From: Lactarius indigo
Taxonomy: Eukaryota; Basidiomycota; Agaricomycetes; Russulales; Russulaceae
Assembly: GCA_025766275.1 (NCBI GenBank)
Contig: JAFKAC010000155.1
Coordinates: forward strand, 42,917-106,916
DNA: 64,000 nt
Direction: 5' to 3'
Part shown: piece by piece, positions 21,401-32,693 of the stretch
How positions within the stretch are numbered: position 1 is the stretch's first letter
How the letters are laid out: every line of letters begins with the position of its first letter
Translations under genes and position numbers: made by a program
Notes under the pieces: generated by a model
The model's input: only the letters and a program-made list of their open reading frames with translations
The model's database searches: none
Told to the model about the DNA's origin: nothing

Positions 21401-22329
21401 ATGCTCACCCAAAGCCTTCCAGATGCCGTCCACGGATGTTTTGCCATCTATCAACACAACTCCTCATTAGACCGTTTATTGCCATCTGAGAATATTTGCG
21501 TACCATCTATTGCCACCTTGACGTTGTTCACAAGTCCGCAGACGACTTGGAACGTCTGGGTCATAGTCATCCGACCCTCCTCTTGGGTGAGACGGTCTAA
21601 CCTGCGTAGGATGGCCTCTATCTCGCTTTCTCCCAGTATCTTCTTTGCGAATTTCTCTGCGCGGCGTTGAGCCTTCGGTTGTCAAAGAGATGGGTGCACT
21701 TACTGAATCTTCCCTGCTTAATTTGTTTGGTAGCGAGAGCAAGCACGGAAAGTAGCTCGACCATCATTTTTACGCCTATCTCGGTCATAGAAGTAGTCAA
21801 GGGGAGATCGGTGTAGATTCGGAGGCGCTTGAGAAAATTTGCGAGGCATTCAAACAATTCGACGAGGGCATCGTAGCTCGAGCTGACGCCACTGGCTGCC
21901 TGGATTCAATTATGACGAGGCGGTATGGTTGGAGTATGTAATGGGATACGTACTGCGATGAGGACATCGATGCCAGAAAAGACGGCCTTCGCTGGTTCGA
22001 ATGGAACCTAAGAACAGGATTGATGAAAATGAGTAAATGGAAAGAATTAGAATATTTGGGCTCACTAAGGAGATGGACGCGCCAAGAACAGCAGATAACG
22101 TATGGACGATCTGGACTACGGGGCTGAGCCAGTTGAGCAACTTGCGATTTCCGTCGCGGAAATCTTTAAATTTGTTAGCATCGTCTTCGAGTAGCTTAAG
22201 GACGTCGTCGGGAGATGCACAAGATCGAAGGGTGTCGGCAAGGGGGTATGTTTCGAGGTCTATGCCAACTTGGTTGGTGTAGTCGGCGAGAGCAGCATCA
22301 ATGATGGGTTTAAATGACATTGAAGACAT
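18416..22329 (-). CDS. NLR-A: Goodbye-NACHT-ankyrin receptor
   Basis: Fungal NOD-like receptor, about 1157 aa, intact. Nine exons: 22329-22066, 22007-21954, 21899-21704, 21656-21504, 21447-21409, 21347-21306, 21250-21080, 21023-20348, 20294-18416; all introns are GT-AG. Residues 1 to about 250 form a Goodbye domain (N-terminal domain of fungal STAND proteins). The linker has SWLSPPDPSSNYNIARD; Walker A is PGSGKT, created across an exon junction; Walker B is IIIDAIDE; next comes a helical segment with LRVEELAEILAV. About ten ankyrin repeats form the C-terminus, one fewer than in NLR-B and NLR-C. The C-terminus (EADSEPGTYI) also differs. NACHT ATPases oligomerise on ligand binding; ligand and output are unknown. 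Divergent from BBC1-A. Confidence 0.92.
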
Positions 22330-22904
22330 TTATTCACGGCCTCTCTCAGAGATGTGCTTGGGTGGTCAGGGGAATGGGACTCAATCCGTACTTAAGCTAG
22401 GGAAGGCTGCGGGCGCACATCAACACATCATGATTCATCGCCTGGATCGTGATGTGTGAGTTGATGAGATCATGGGATATACCCAAAGCTAGAGCCTGCT
22501 GTAGGTGTTTCTCATACGTCATACATCATACATTCATACTAGTACGAGGTTCAACGGTTGCCAGTGGTAGTACGAGGTCAGCAACCAATGAGAAGTACTA
22601 ACACATCAATCACACGCCTGGTCAATAGTATCGAACCTTATCACGGTCTGATCATACACCTGTACATCAGCTTCTTATTCTTGCCTTGATTCTTGCGAAG
22701 GCAGTTTCCCACAGGTGAGCGCGACAAAGAAGGATTGAGACAGCGTCACGGTCCGGACTCCCTGGGGAGATGGAACTGACGGCCCGGGGATGTGGCCCAA
22801 ACAATGATAATCCCTTATCCCCTCCCTCGCACGACAATGTTCTTCGGCAAGTTCCAATCTGATGACCTCCAGGAATCCAAGCTGATCTCGTGGCAGTCTC
22901 GAGT
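22330..22904. promoter_or_regulatory. Shared divergent promoter region NLR-A / BBC1-A
   Basis: About 0.57 kb between the NLR-A start and the first recognisable BBC1-A codons, conserved in all three units including a CTTTGGGTGTAT-type motif and the 33-bp palindrome. Probably drives both genes. Confidence 0.55.
22424..22456. promoter_or_regulatory. 33-bp palindrome, copy A
   Basis: Arms CACATCATGAT (22424-22434) and ATCGTGATGTG (22446-22456) with an 11-nt spacer; 10 of 11 positions pair. It begins about 95 bp upstream of the NLR-A ATG. Present at the same place in units B and C. Confidence 0.65.
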
Positions 22905-24138
22905 TTGAAAGAAAAGGCTTCTCAGGCTAAAACTGCTGGAGCTAAATCATATAGTTCAGCACGGGACAAGATCGCCTCATCTGGTGGCCCCTCTGCGGCT
23001 AAAGCAAAGCCTCCACCTCCACTACCCCAAAGGAAGGCATCTGGAAATCAAAGGGGCGATTCTAGAACGGTGGACTTGCATGCTTCATCTTCCGATGTCC
23101 CCGATGGGGCTGCAGATGTCGATAGGATCGACTGGGCGAATCTTTCTCATGCAGACAAGTAAGTCTTCTTTACATGGCTCGACGAATTCTTTGCCCGCTA
23201 CTTAGACCAGCCTCGGCCTTCTGTACGTGTTTCTCCTCCCGTAGATCGAACTAACATATCTACGCCGTCGCCGTCACCGCGGTCCTCCCCGTCTCTCCCC
23301 CCTCGTAGAGATAGCCCTCAGGCTGGCCAGAATACAGGTTCCGACCACGTGAATCTCACTACAGCTGCCCCAGCAGTTCGCCGTAGAAGCCTTTCTCCCG
23401 TGTTGTCTCAGCATGGACCTGTACGTCCCTTCTGTACTACATGTACACTATCATTGAGATTATCGCAGCCGAAGATCAATCTCTCAACCAAACCCTCAGC
23501 ACCTACAGAATTCGAGTCGCCAATATCGGCTCAGCCACACCCACATTTTGCAGATTCAGGTTCGTCAACATCGAGACTTAATTTGATATTTGTTTCTGAA
23601 ACGAAATATCTGTGGTAGCCGACCTTCAGATGACATTCCCCCCACCTGCTGAAAACGGCTCCGCTGCTGCCGATCTCGCATGGTACATGCTCCCCTCCAC
23701 GCCTTGGGACACCGACTGGTATGCCTCCGACTCGCCGATCCCACCGCACCTCAATGGATCGCCGGAGATCCGCTTTGCGGGCACCTTCACCTCAGACGGG
23801 CATTCCAAGACGGCGCGTGGCGTGATGCTCTTCTCAGATTTTAGCATGTGCTGGTACTCCGTATCGTACGGCAGCGGGACTCCCGTTCGCTGGGCGCGTT
23901 TCCGGCCGTGCCCGGAGCCAATGTCTGCCGCTGCGTTGCAGCGTGCCGCACAGACGCACGGCACGGCGGTGGCGGCGTTCGCCGTGAGCGCAGAGGCGTC
24001 AGGACGGCCCGTCGCGCGCGGCGAGTGCTGGGATATTGCCCACGAGGCGCTCCTGCACGCGGCGACCCTCTGCGCGCCGCATGACGCCCCGGTCCTAAGC
24101 ACCTCGCGCGCGCACGGGCACCTGCTCTTCTGTGGGCG
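22905..24138 (+). pseudogene. BBC1-A: Bbc1/Aim3-like protein, nonsense codon and 3' truncation
   Basis: Third copy of the Bbc1-like gene. Exon 22905-23559 and exon 23619-24138, intron 23560-23618. It carries LKEKASQAKTAGAKSYSSARD, the Pro-rich stretch and IDWANLSHADK, then TAA at 23160-23162 where copies B and C have CAA (a C-to-T change). The second exon matches the others as far as HGHLLFCGR and is cut at 24138, so the His-containing half of the cysteine-proteinase-like fold is absent. Two independent lesions make it a pseudogene. Confidence 0.88.
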
Positions 24139-26385
24139 AGTCTGTTTGAGATAAGACATTAGGTAATTCCACAGTCGTTCCAGTTGAGCTGCATCTCATA
24201 GACTCGACTTTCCGGCCTCTCTTAGATCGTTGGACAGGCGCAAAATCAAAGCGCGCCTGACCGAGCGGTTCTAGCTGTCTCCGGAAATTGCCGACATGCT
24301 CGTGCGCTTGTGCAGTACAAAAATTGAGCGCATACAATCAGAGTCCGATATAAGTTCCCTCCCTAGATCTCCACAACGAGAAGGGGGATAATTCTGTAGT
24401 TTGGTCACCTACAGTGCTCTTCTCACAGTGCGTGTCAGGAGGCGGCAATCCACTCTGGTACAGTGTTGGGAAGGGCTCGAGTTCGTCGTTTGATGAGCTG
24501 AACCCCATAGGTGCGCCCTCTAATCTCACCACGATTGGTCCACGATCACTGACGTACATCTATCGACCTATCGATCGGACTCCAGTAAACCCATTCTGGA
24601 AAACACCGGACGCTACTCCCGGTGCTCGCCGCCGCCGCCGCCGTCATCCGCGTCCTCATCAGCGGCGCAGACCTCATGGTACCTAGCAGGGTGCGAGATC
24701 CCCCTCCATTCACATTCCCATTTATTTCCCTTACGCAGTCGTGCAGACGCCGGCACATGCACTGGCCGGCGCCCCCGTCAGTGTCGCACAATTTGCGTGT
24801 GACACCCGGGAGCCGCGCCTCGCGGTGGACCGCATGGCAGTCGACGCGGACAAGATCGACAATAACGGCGTGAATAAGTGGAAGGCGATCGTCGTGCTGC
24901 ATACGCGGAAGGGCCACCTGTGGGCCCTCGGATCTAAGTGCGGGCCGCCTGGTGCACTCCCAGTGGTGGCGGCAGCAGCGGGCGGCGAGGCGACGGACGG
25001 CGCGGGCGACGAAATTGGTAGTACAGACTGCAACGGAGGCGGCGCATGCGCACCGCGGCCCTGCGCGCCCCGAGAACCAGTGGATAATGCTCCCACCGTG
25101 ATGCAAGGCGGAACCGCCAATGTCGAGGAGATAGAGAAACTCACACCGGAAGGTACCGTGCCAGTGTTCGTTGTTCCATTTGTCCTTCATGACGTGGTCC
25201 GATTGATCAGAAGCTTCCACTCGTCTGCACGCTGCGCTCCCATAAGCCCTCCGAACGACCCTTGCCACTCTCCCAAATTCTGCATTTTCGATGCCCACGA
25301 CCGCCCTGTACACGGCACACGTCCTCCCCGCGCGCAGATTCTCACAGACCGCTACCACCCCCATCGACATCAAGTACTCCGCGTTCGAGTCGCTCTCTGT
25401 CTTTTTGCGCGCGTCGGAAAAGGGGGGCCTACTCAAGCTGAAGGACGCCCTGCCGGATGTGCAGGTTACCGGGGTGTTCCGACACATGCAGATGTTGTTG
25501 TGCACCAACATCATCGCACAATTGGGGAGGAAGATGAGCGGAGGCGACAAGCGGAGCAGCGTGAAGCGCGGCAGGCGGCAGAAGCCGCGAACGCTGGAAA
25601 GGCTATCACAGTGACGGAGTTGTGGAAGCCGCACCTTGACACGCCTCTGTTCAAAGACCTCGGACACGAGTAAGGTGCCGCCGCTATCTCATTCTCACTC
25701 TACTGGCGAATGCTTTTACAACCACGGTAGCATAACGTCCTTGTATCCGCATTGATCACGTACGTCGAGAAGCACGATCTAGTCAACCGTTTCGAGCAGC
25801 AGTTCGTCAACATCAGATCGGACCCGGTCTTGGCTACCGCGCTCTATGGTCCTTCGAACGCCAAGGGTACTACCTCCACCCTAGAATTTGCAAAGCAGGA
25901 TGAAGCCCTGAGCGGCTTGTGCAAATACATGCAGCCATTGTACCGAATCACGGTCTCCGGCGACTAGTCTATCATCAAAAAGGGTGCTCTGCGCTCAATT
26001 ATGGTGACCGCCAAGGCCAGGTAGGGTCTCCTTAGTAAAGCAAGGTAAGGCGGCGGGGGCAAGGATAGGCAGGGCCGCCACGCCAAGGCCTGCACGCATA
26101 TCAAACGGTTTGAAGTATTATTCCACCTCTCGGCAGATGGATGCCCTGGCTGAAGCTCTGCAAGTGCGCTGTGCGTCTTCGACTTGGGGTATGTTACGCC
26201 ATTTGTGAATCCAGCAAACTGCTATCACTTTCTGATGTCGTACACAAAGTATCGCTGGTGGCTAGCGGGGGACAAGAGGGGATGTTTCAGGGGAAACAGA
26301 CACAGCGGTGCTAGAGCTGCTTGACAGCTTGGGGGTACCAAGAAATTGGATAGAGACAGCGGGTACTAAAGACAAGAAAAGGTAA
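24139..26385 (+). pseudogene. eIF2D/TMA64-like gene, copy B, 5'-truncated and broken
   Basis: eIF2D (yeast Tma64) binds tRNA and the ribosomal P site through PUA and SUI1 domains. This copy starts at the palindrome junction and lacks the MFKKP first exon present in copy C. Remnants in order: SDRRK-like N-terminus (24215-24300), PUA part (VLISGADLMVP near 24650; LAVDRMAVDADK near 24825), central VTELWKPHL (25610-25640), SWIB-like region (YVEKHDLVNRFEQQF, 25760-25810), SUI1 region (KYMQPLYRITVSGD) followed by TAG near 25966, further stops near 26023, and the C-terminal IETA-like exon ending at 26385. Clearly non-functional. Confidence 0.82.
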
Positions 26386-26496
26386 GGTAGGTGTCACATG
26401 TACATGTTCGGGGTCGAGGTAGATACTCGCACTGTATTACCAGGAAATTATCGTAACCGTTGTCGTGCGTGATACACAATTACGCCGGATTAAGTT

Positions 26497-28109
26497 CTAG
26501 AGAGCATAAGTCTCAAGCGCTGAAGGTATGTCGATGCTCAACGTCGAGCCGAGATACTCCACCATCCCAATCGGACGGTATACCCAGACCTCCCCCTCCT
26601 GCAGCTTGGCAAGATCATACGACGCGCGTCTCGGCGCGCGTCCCGCGGTCTGTTCCACCACTGTCAGGATGCCAACGTCACTCGGCCGCACGCCCTCGCC
26701 ATCCGCAACGGCACAGCGGGGCACAGTGTCCTCTACAAGGACCGCAGTATGGTCTGGGTCTCCCAGGATCGCGAACGCCCCGAACTGCGCCGCGCCGATG
26801 CGCACAGACCGCCATTCAACAACGTCTCCTGCTCGCAGGCGGTCGTCCCCGCCGCGCCACCGGCCGACTCCAGGTCGCCCACAGAAGAGCAGGTGCCCGT
26901 GCGCGCGCGAGGTACTCAGGACCGGGGCGTCATGCGGCGCGCAGAGGGTCGCCGCGTGCAGGAGCGCCTCGTGGGCGATATCCCAGCACTCGCCGCGTGC
27001 GACGGGCCGTCCTGACGCCTCTGCGCTCACGGCGAACGCCGCCGCCGCCGTCCCATGTGTCTGTGCTGCGCGCTGCAACGCAGCGGCGGGCATTGGCTCC
27101 GGGCATGGCCGGAAACGCGCCCAGCGAACGGGAGTCCCGCTGCCGTACGTTACGGAGTACCAGCACATGCTAAAGTCTGAGAAGAGCATCACGCCACGTG
27201 CCGTCTTCGAACGCCCGTCCGAGACGAAGGCGCCCGCGAAGCGGATCTCGGGCGATCCATTGAGGTGCAGTGGGATCGGCGAGTCGGAGGCATACCAGTC
27301 GGTGTCCCAAGGCGTGGAGGGGAGCATGTACCATGCGAGATCGGCAGCAGCGGAGCCGTTTTCAGCAGGCGGGGGGAATGACATCTGAAGGTCGGCTACC
27401 ACAGATATTTCGTTTCAGAAACAAATATCAAATAAAGTCTCGATATTCACGAACCTGAATCAGCAGAATGTGGGTGTGGCTGAGGAGGTATCGGTGACGC
27501 AAATTCGGTAGGTGCTGGGGGTCTCGTTGAGAGATTGATCTTCGGCTGCGATAATCTCAATGGCAGTGTAGATGCAGTACAGAAGGGACGTACAGGTCCA
27601 CGCTGAGACAACACGGGAGGAAGGTTCCGACGGCCAACCGCTGGGGCGGCGGGAGTGACGTTCAGGTGGTCGGAACCTGTATTCTGACTCGCCTGATGGC
27701 TATCTCTGCGAGGCGGGAGAGACGGGGAGGGTCGCGGCGACGGCGACGGCGTAGATGTGCTTGATCCATCAACGGGAGGAGAAACACGTACAAAAGGCTG
27801 GGATTGGTCTAAATAGCGGGCGAAGAATTCATCAAGCCATGTAAAGAAGACTTGCTTGTCTTCATGTGAAAGGTTCGCCCAGTCAATCCTATCGACGTCT
27901 GCGGTCCCATCGGAGACGTCGGAAGATGAAGTATGCAATCCCACCGTCCTCAGTTCGTCTCTTTGGTTTCCAGATGCCTTCCTCGGCGGTGGCGGTGGGG
28001 GAGGCTTTGCTTTAGCCGTGGAGGGGCCACCAGATGAGGCGATCTTGTCACGCGCCGAACTATATGATTTGGCTCCAGCAGTTTTAACCTGAGAAGCTTT
28101 TTCTTTCAA
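26497..28109 (-). CDS. BBC1-B: Bbc1/Aim3-like cysteine-proteinase-fold protein
   Basis: About 517 codons in two exons (28109-27455 and 27395-26497; 59-bp intron). The N-terminal part has a Lys/Ala-rich helix (LKEKASQVKTAGAKSYSSARD), a PPPPPPP tract that could bind SH3 domains, IDWANLSHEDKQVFFTWLDEF, and a long Pro/Ser linker. The C-terminal 300 residues match the cysteine-proteinase-fold domain of Bbc1/Aim3 proteins: GECWDIAHEAL (candidate Cys), DHTAVLVED (candidate His), then EQT and GEVWVYRP. Yeast Bbc1 is an endocytic actin-patch protein; catalysis is unproven. No SH3 domain is visible. The start is unresolved: an upstream ATG (28177, MFSGKFQSD) is conserved but not in frame. Ends 112 bp from eIF2D-B, convergent with it. 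Confidence 0.78.
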
Positions 28110-28698
28110 ACTGGAAACTGCTACGAGATCAGATTGGATTCCTGGAGGTCATCAGATTGGAACTTGCCGGAGAACATTGTTGTGTGGGGGAGAGGGGATG
28201 AGGGATTATCATTGTACGGGCCACAACCCCGGGCCATCAGTTCCATCTCCCCCGGGAGTCCGGACCGTGACGCTGTCTCAATCCCTTCTTTGTCGCCCTC
28301 ACCTGTGGGAAACTGCCTTCGCAAGAATCAAGGCAAGAATAAGAAGCTGATGTACAGGTGTATGATCAGACCGTGATATGATTTGATACTATTAACCAGG
28401 CGTGTGATTGATGTGTTAGTACTTCTCATTGGTTGCTGACCTCGTACTACCACTGGCACCGTTGAACTTCGTACTAGTATGAACGTATGATGTATGAAAC
28501 ACACCTACAGCAGGCTCTAGCTTTGGGTGTATTTCATGATCTCATCAACACACACATCGCGATCCGGGCGGTAAATCACGATGTGTTGATATGGGCCCGC
28601 GGCCTTCCCTAGCTTAAGTACGGACCGAGTCCCACTGGCATTCCCGCACTCACTGACCACCCAAGCACATCTCTGAGAGAGGCCGAGGCCGTGAACAA
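28110..28698. promoter_or_regulatory. Shared divergent promoter region BBC1-B / NLR-B
   Basis: About 0.59 kb, similar along its length to 22330-22904 (inverted) and 40646-41225. Contains the palindrome at 28553-28585. No ORF is supported. Confidence 0.55.
28553..28585. promoter_or_regulatory. 33-bp palindrome, copy B
   Basis: Arms CACATCGCGAT (28553-28563) and ATCACGATGTG (28575-28585), 11-nt spacer, one mismatch between arms. About 114 bp upstream of the NLR-B ATG. Confidence 0.62.
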
Positions 28699-31600
28699 AT
28701 GCCTTCAATATCATTTAAACCAATCCTTGATGCTGCTCTCGCCGACTACACCAACCAAGTTGGCATAGACCTCGCAACATACCCACTTGCCGACACCATT
28801 CGATCTTGCGCCTCTCCCGATGACGTCCTTAAGCTACTCGAAGACGGTGCTAACAAGTTCAAAGATTTCCGTGATGGAAATCGCAAGTTGCTCAACTGTC
28901 TCAGCCCCGTAGTCCAGATCCTCCACACCTTATCTGCGGTTCTTGGCGCGTCCATCTCCTTAGTGAGCAGAAATATCCTAATTCTTTCCATTTACTCATT
29001 TTCATCAATCCTCTTCCTAGGTTCCGTTCGAACCAGCAAAGGCAGTCTTTGCTGGAGTCGATGTCCTCATTGCAGTACGTATCCCGTCACATTCTCCAAC
29101 CATATCGCCTCGTCATAATTGGATTCAGGCAGCCAGTGGCGTCAGCTCGAGCTACGATGCCCTCGTCGAATTGTTTGAATGCCTCGCAAATTTTCTCAAG
29201 CGCCTCCGAATATACACTGATCTCCCCTTGACTCCTTCCATGACCGAGATAAGCGTAAAAATGATGGTCGAGCTACTTTCCGTGCTTGCTCTCGCTACCA
29301 AACAAATTAAGCAGGGAAGATTCAGTAAGTGTACCCATCTATTTGACAACAGAAGGCTCAATGCCGCGCAGAGAAATTCGCAAAGAAGTTACTGGGAGAA
29401 AGCGAGATAGAGGCCATCCTACGCAGGCTAGATCGTCTCACCCAAGAGGAGGGTCGGATGACTATGACCCAGACATTCGAAGTAGTCTGCGGACTTGTGA
29501 ATAGCGTCAAGGTTGTCATCTATGGTATGCAAAGCTTCTCAAATGTCAATAGACGGTCTAATGAGGAGTTGTGTTGATAGATGGCAAAACATCCGTGGAC
29601 GGGATATGGAAGGCTTTGGGTGAGCATTTATTTCATTTATCATGATGAATCGGCGTCGCAGATGCTGATCATGTTCGTAGATATGATGCAGCAAATTTCG
29701 AGCGATATAAATAAGATCAAGCGTTCGTTATTCGTCGGTTCTACCATTGTGGTCCTGTGGTACTAAAGCCAGTCGCAGGTGACCGCTTGCAAAAGGCGTC
29801 CCGAAGTTGGCTCTCCCCTTCAGACCCATCATCCAACTACAACATTGCGCGTGATGCCTATCAAGATGGGACTGCAACGTGGTTCTGCGAAGGAAGCACC
29901 TTCGCCGAGTGGAATGCGAAGGGCTCCCTGTTGTGGATCCAGGGAAAGCGTGGGTTCCAATATTAATATCTTGCGACAATCCTGATTCATTTCCCCCTCT
30001 GTAGCCGGTTCCGGGAAAACTATTCTGATGTATGTGGTGCCCCACCACCTCCGATCGTGGGTATTCACGCACACTTCCAGGTCTACGATCGTCCGAGAAA
30101 TAGACAGGATCCGCAAGGCTGGACTAGTTATGATGGCCTACTTTTTCTTCGACTTCAGGGACACTCACAAGCAACAACGACGCGATCTACTCTCCTCCCT
30201 CCTCTCCCAGCTCAGTGCCAGGTCTGACGCTTGCCATGATATTTTCTCGAATTTCTATTTCAACCACGATGAAGGAGCCCAGCAGCCTTCGGATGGCGCA
30301 CTTTCCCAATGCCTGACGGACATGCTCAAGCTCCCAGGACAGCCAGCGACGTATATCATCATTGATGCTATCGACGAATCCCCGAACATCTCCGGCATGC
30401 CGACCGCTCGAGAAAATGTACTCCAGTTCCTGGAGGATCTCGTCGATTTGCAGCTTCCGAATGTACATCTATGCGTTTCCAGTCGCCCGGAGATCGACAT
30501 CCGGTGCATTCTCGAACCTTTGGCGTCGTTTCGTATTTCACTCCACGAAGAAAGCGGACAAATGGCAGACATCTTAGGGTATATCAAATCAGTGGTCCAC
30601 TCCGATCGGAATATGCGAAGATGGAAGCCAGAGAACAGGCAGCTGGTTATCGATAGACTCTCGGAGAAAGCAGACGGCATGTGAGTTATTCTTTCTATGG
30701 TTTTCTTGGACTGTTGCTTAATATATGCGACAGGTTCAGATGGGTTTACTGCTTGTTGGACATCTTGCGCCGATGTTTCCCCGCAAGTATACATAGTATT
30801 TTGGACCACTTACCGGAGACGTTGGACGAAACATACGAACACATGTTACTTCGGATCGATAAAGTCAAGCGACAGTTCGCACACCGACTCTTCCAATGTC
30901 TCGCCGTATCTGTCAGACCTCTTCGCGTTGAGGAGCTTGCAGAGATTCTGGCAGTCCGGTTCGGTCCAGGAGCTGTCCCACAGTTCAACGTGGGCTGGCG
31001 ACTAGGCGATGCCGAAGAAGCTGTACTTTCGGCGTGCTCGAGTCTCATCACGGTCGTCAATGTGAACGGGTCTCGAATCGTTCAATTTTCCCACTTTTCC
31101 GTGAAGGAATTCCTGACATCGGACCGGCTTGTCGGCGCGAGCGAGGATCTGTCTTGTTATCACATCGTCCCTCACTTGGCACATTCCACTCTCGCGCAAG
31201 CCTCCCTCGGGGTCTTACTCCAGCTCGACGAGTGCATCGACCAAGAGAGCATTAGGGAGTTTCCGCTCGCTGATTACGCGGCACGACACTGGTTTGAACA
31301 CGGCCAGTTCGAGAATGTGTCATTGACGATCCTGGAGGCCACACAACGGCTGTTTGACCCGGACAATCCACCATTCTCTGCATGGATCTGGATATATGAC
31401 CTCGACGACCCTTGGCGAGAATCCATGCCCACGAAGCACCCCTCTCGGCCAGAGGCACCACCATTATATTACGCGATACATTGTCGTCTCCGCTGGCTCG
31501 TGGAGCACCTGATTTCGACCTACCCAGAGGATGTTGGTGCCAGGGGAGGGTACCACCAGACTTCATTGATCGCGGCACTAGTGATTGGCGACATCGATGT

Positions 31601-32693
31601 GGCATTATTGCTTCTTCGATGTGGCGCTGATATAAATGCTCCGAATATTAATGGGCTAAGCTTGCTGTTCTGGGCATCGAAAGTCGGACGTGCTGACATT
31701 GTACGGTTGTTACTCGACCACAATGCGAATGTCGATCTTCCAACAGCAGATCACTCGACTCCATTATGCGCCGCTTCCTCTGCCGGACATGTGGAGATAT
31801 CACGGCTATTAATCCAGGGCGGGGCGGATGTGAACTCTCAAACCTCAGATGGCTGGACCCCATTGAATATAGCATCGGACAACGGTCATTTGGATGCCGT
31901 TCGGCTCTTAATTGACAATGGTGCAGACCCAGATCCTCCCAACAACAAAGGTAGGACCCCGTTGCACTCAGCAGCAAGCAATGGCCACCTCGACATCGTG
32001 GAGCTCCTTCTCGAGAGTGGTGCCGATTTCAACATATGTAATGACGACAATAAGACGCCGTCGGATCTGGCATTCGACTCCGGGAAACTCGAGGTAGCGA
32101 ACTTCCTATCCGAACACATGGCGGGTGCAGCGCCAATCGTCCGACCGCGAAATCGGCCCCCCAATGTTGTTCAGCCTGCACGGAAACTTGGAGAAGAGGT
32201 AACACCCCCCCGTATCGAGGAACCGTTGTTGCACACTGCGTCAGCAAACGGACAGCTGGACGTGGTGCAGTCATTACTTGACCAAGGCTCAGATGTCGAC
32301 GAAAGGGCCCATGATCGCTCTACTGCATTGCAAGGCGCATCAGCCCAGGGAAGACTGGAGGTGGCAAAATTGCTGATCGAACGCGGTGCAAACGTGAACT
32401 CGCGGACTCGAGGCGGCTGGACCCCGCTGCTTCAGGCGACACAATTTGGACATCTGGATGTTGCGCAATTACTGCTCGACCATGGTGCTGATGTGAACGC
32501 AAAAATCAGGTCCGGGCTCACCGTATTGCATCTCGGATCGGGTCTGGGGCACTTGGATATTTGCCTGCTCTTAGTAGAGCGTGGCGCAGATGTGGATGCT
32601 CGGTCCGTCCATGGGCGGACTCCAAGACAAGAAGCCATAGCAAGTGGACGGCGTAATGTTGCGGAGGTCTTTTCTGAGCGTGGTTGGTGGTAG
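28699..32693 (+). CDS. NLR-B: Goodbye-NACHT-ankyrin receptor
   Basis: Intact, about 1184 aa. Exons 28699-28962, 29021-29074, 29129-29324, 29372-29524, 29581-29619, 29681-29722, 29779-29949, 30005-30680, 30734-32693. Goodbye domain at residues 1 to about 250 (VPFEPAKAVFAGVDVLIA, KKFAKKLLGESEIEAIL, LDRLTQEEGRM). NACHT has Walker A GSGKT at about 308-312, split from the preceding Pro by an intron, and Walker B IIIDAIDE at about 422-429. Eleven ankyrin repeats lie at about 805-1180, with an Arg/Pro-rich non-repeat linker after the sixth. Ends FSERGWW. Exon phases are identical to the other two copies. Likely a cytoplasmic sensor acting in non-self recognition or cell death, by analogy with fungal STAND proteins; the ligand is unknown. 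Confidence 0.93.

Larger units (their letters stand above)
17450..24138. repeat. Inverted segmental duplication arm (unit A)
   Basis: This arm holds NLR-A and BBC1-A in opposite orientation to the same genes in unit B (from 26876) and unit C (from about 39400). Homology stops exactly at 24138, which corresponds to 26876 in unit B, and unrelated sequence (eIF2D-B) begins at 24139. The spacer between the arms is 2737 bp. Confidence 0.85.

Noticed and set aside
24546..25667. 373-codon minus-strand frame opposite eIF2D-B
   Set aside because: Antisense of a recognisable eIF2D pseudogene; its own sequence has no domain and is not kept open in copy C.
26528..27388. 286-codon plus-strand frame opposite BBC1-B, also opposite BBC1-C
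   Set aside because: Open only because of GC-rich codon bias of the real minus-strand domain; composition (Arg/Pro/Thr) is typical of shadow frames.
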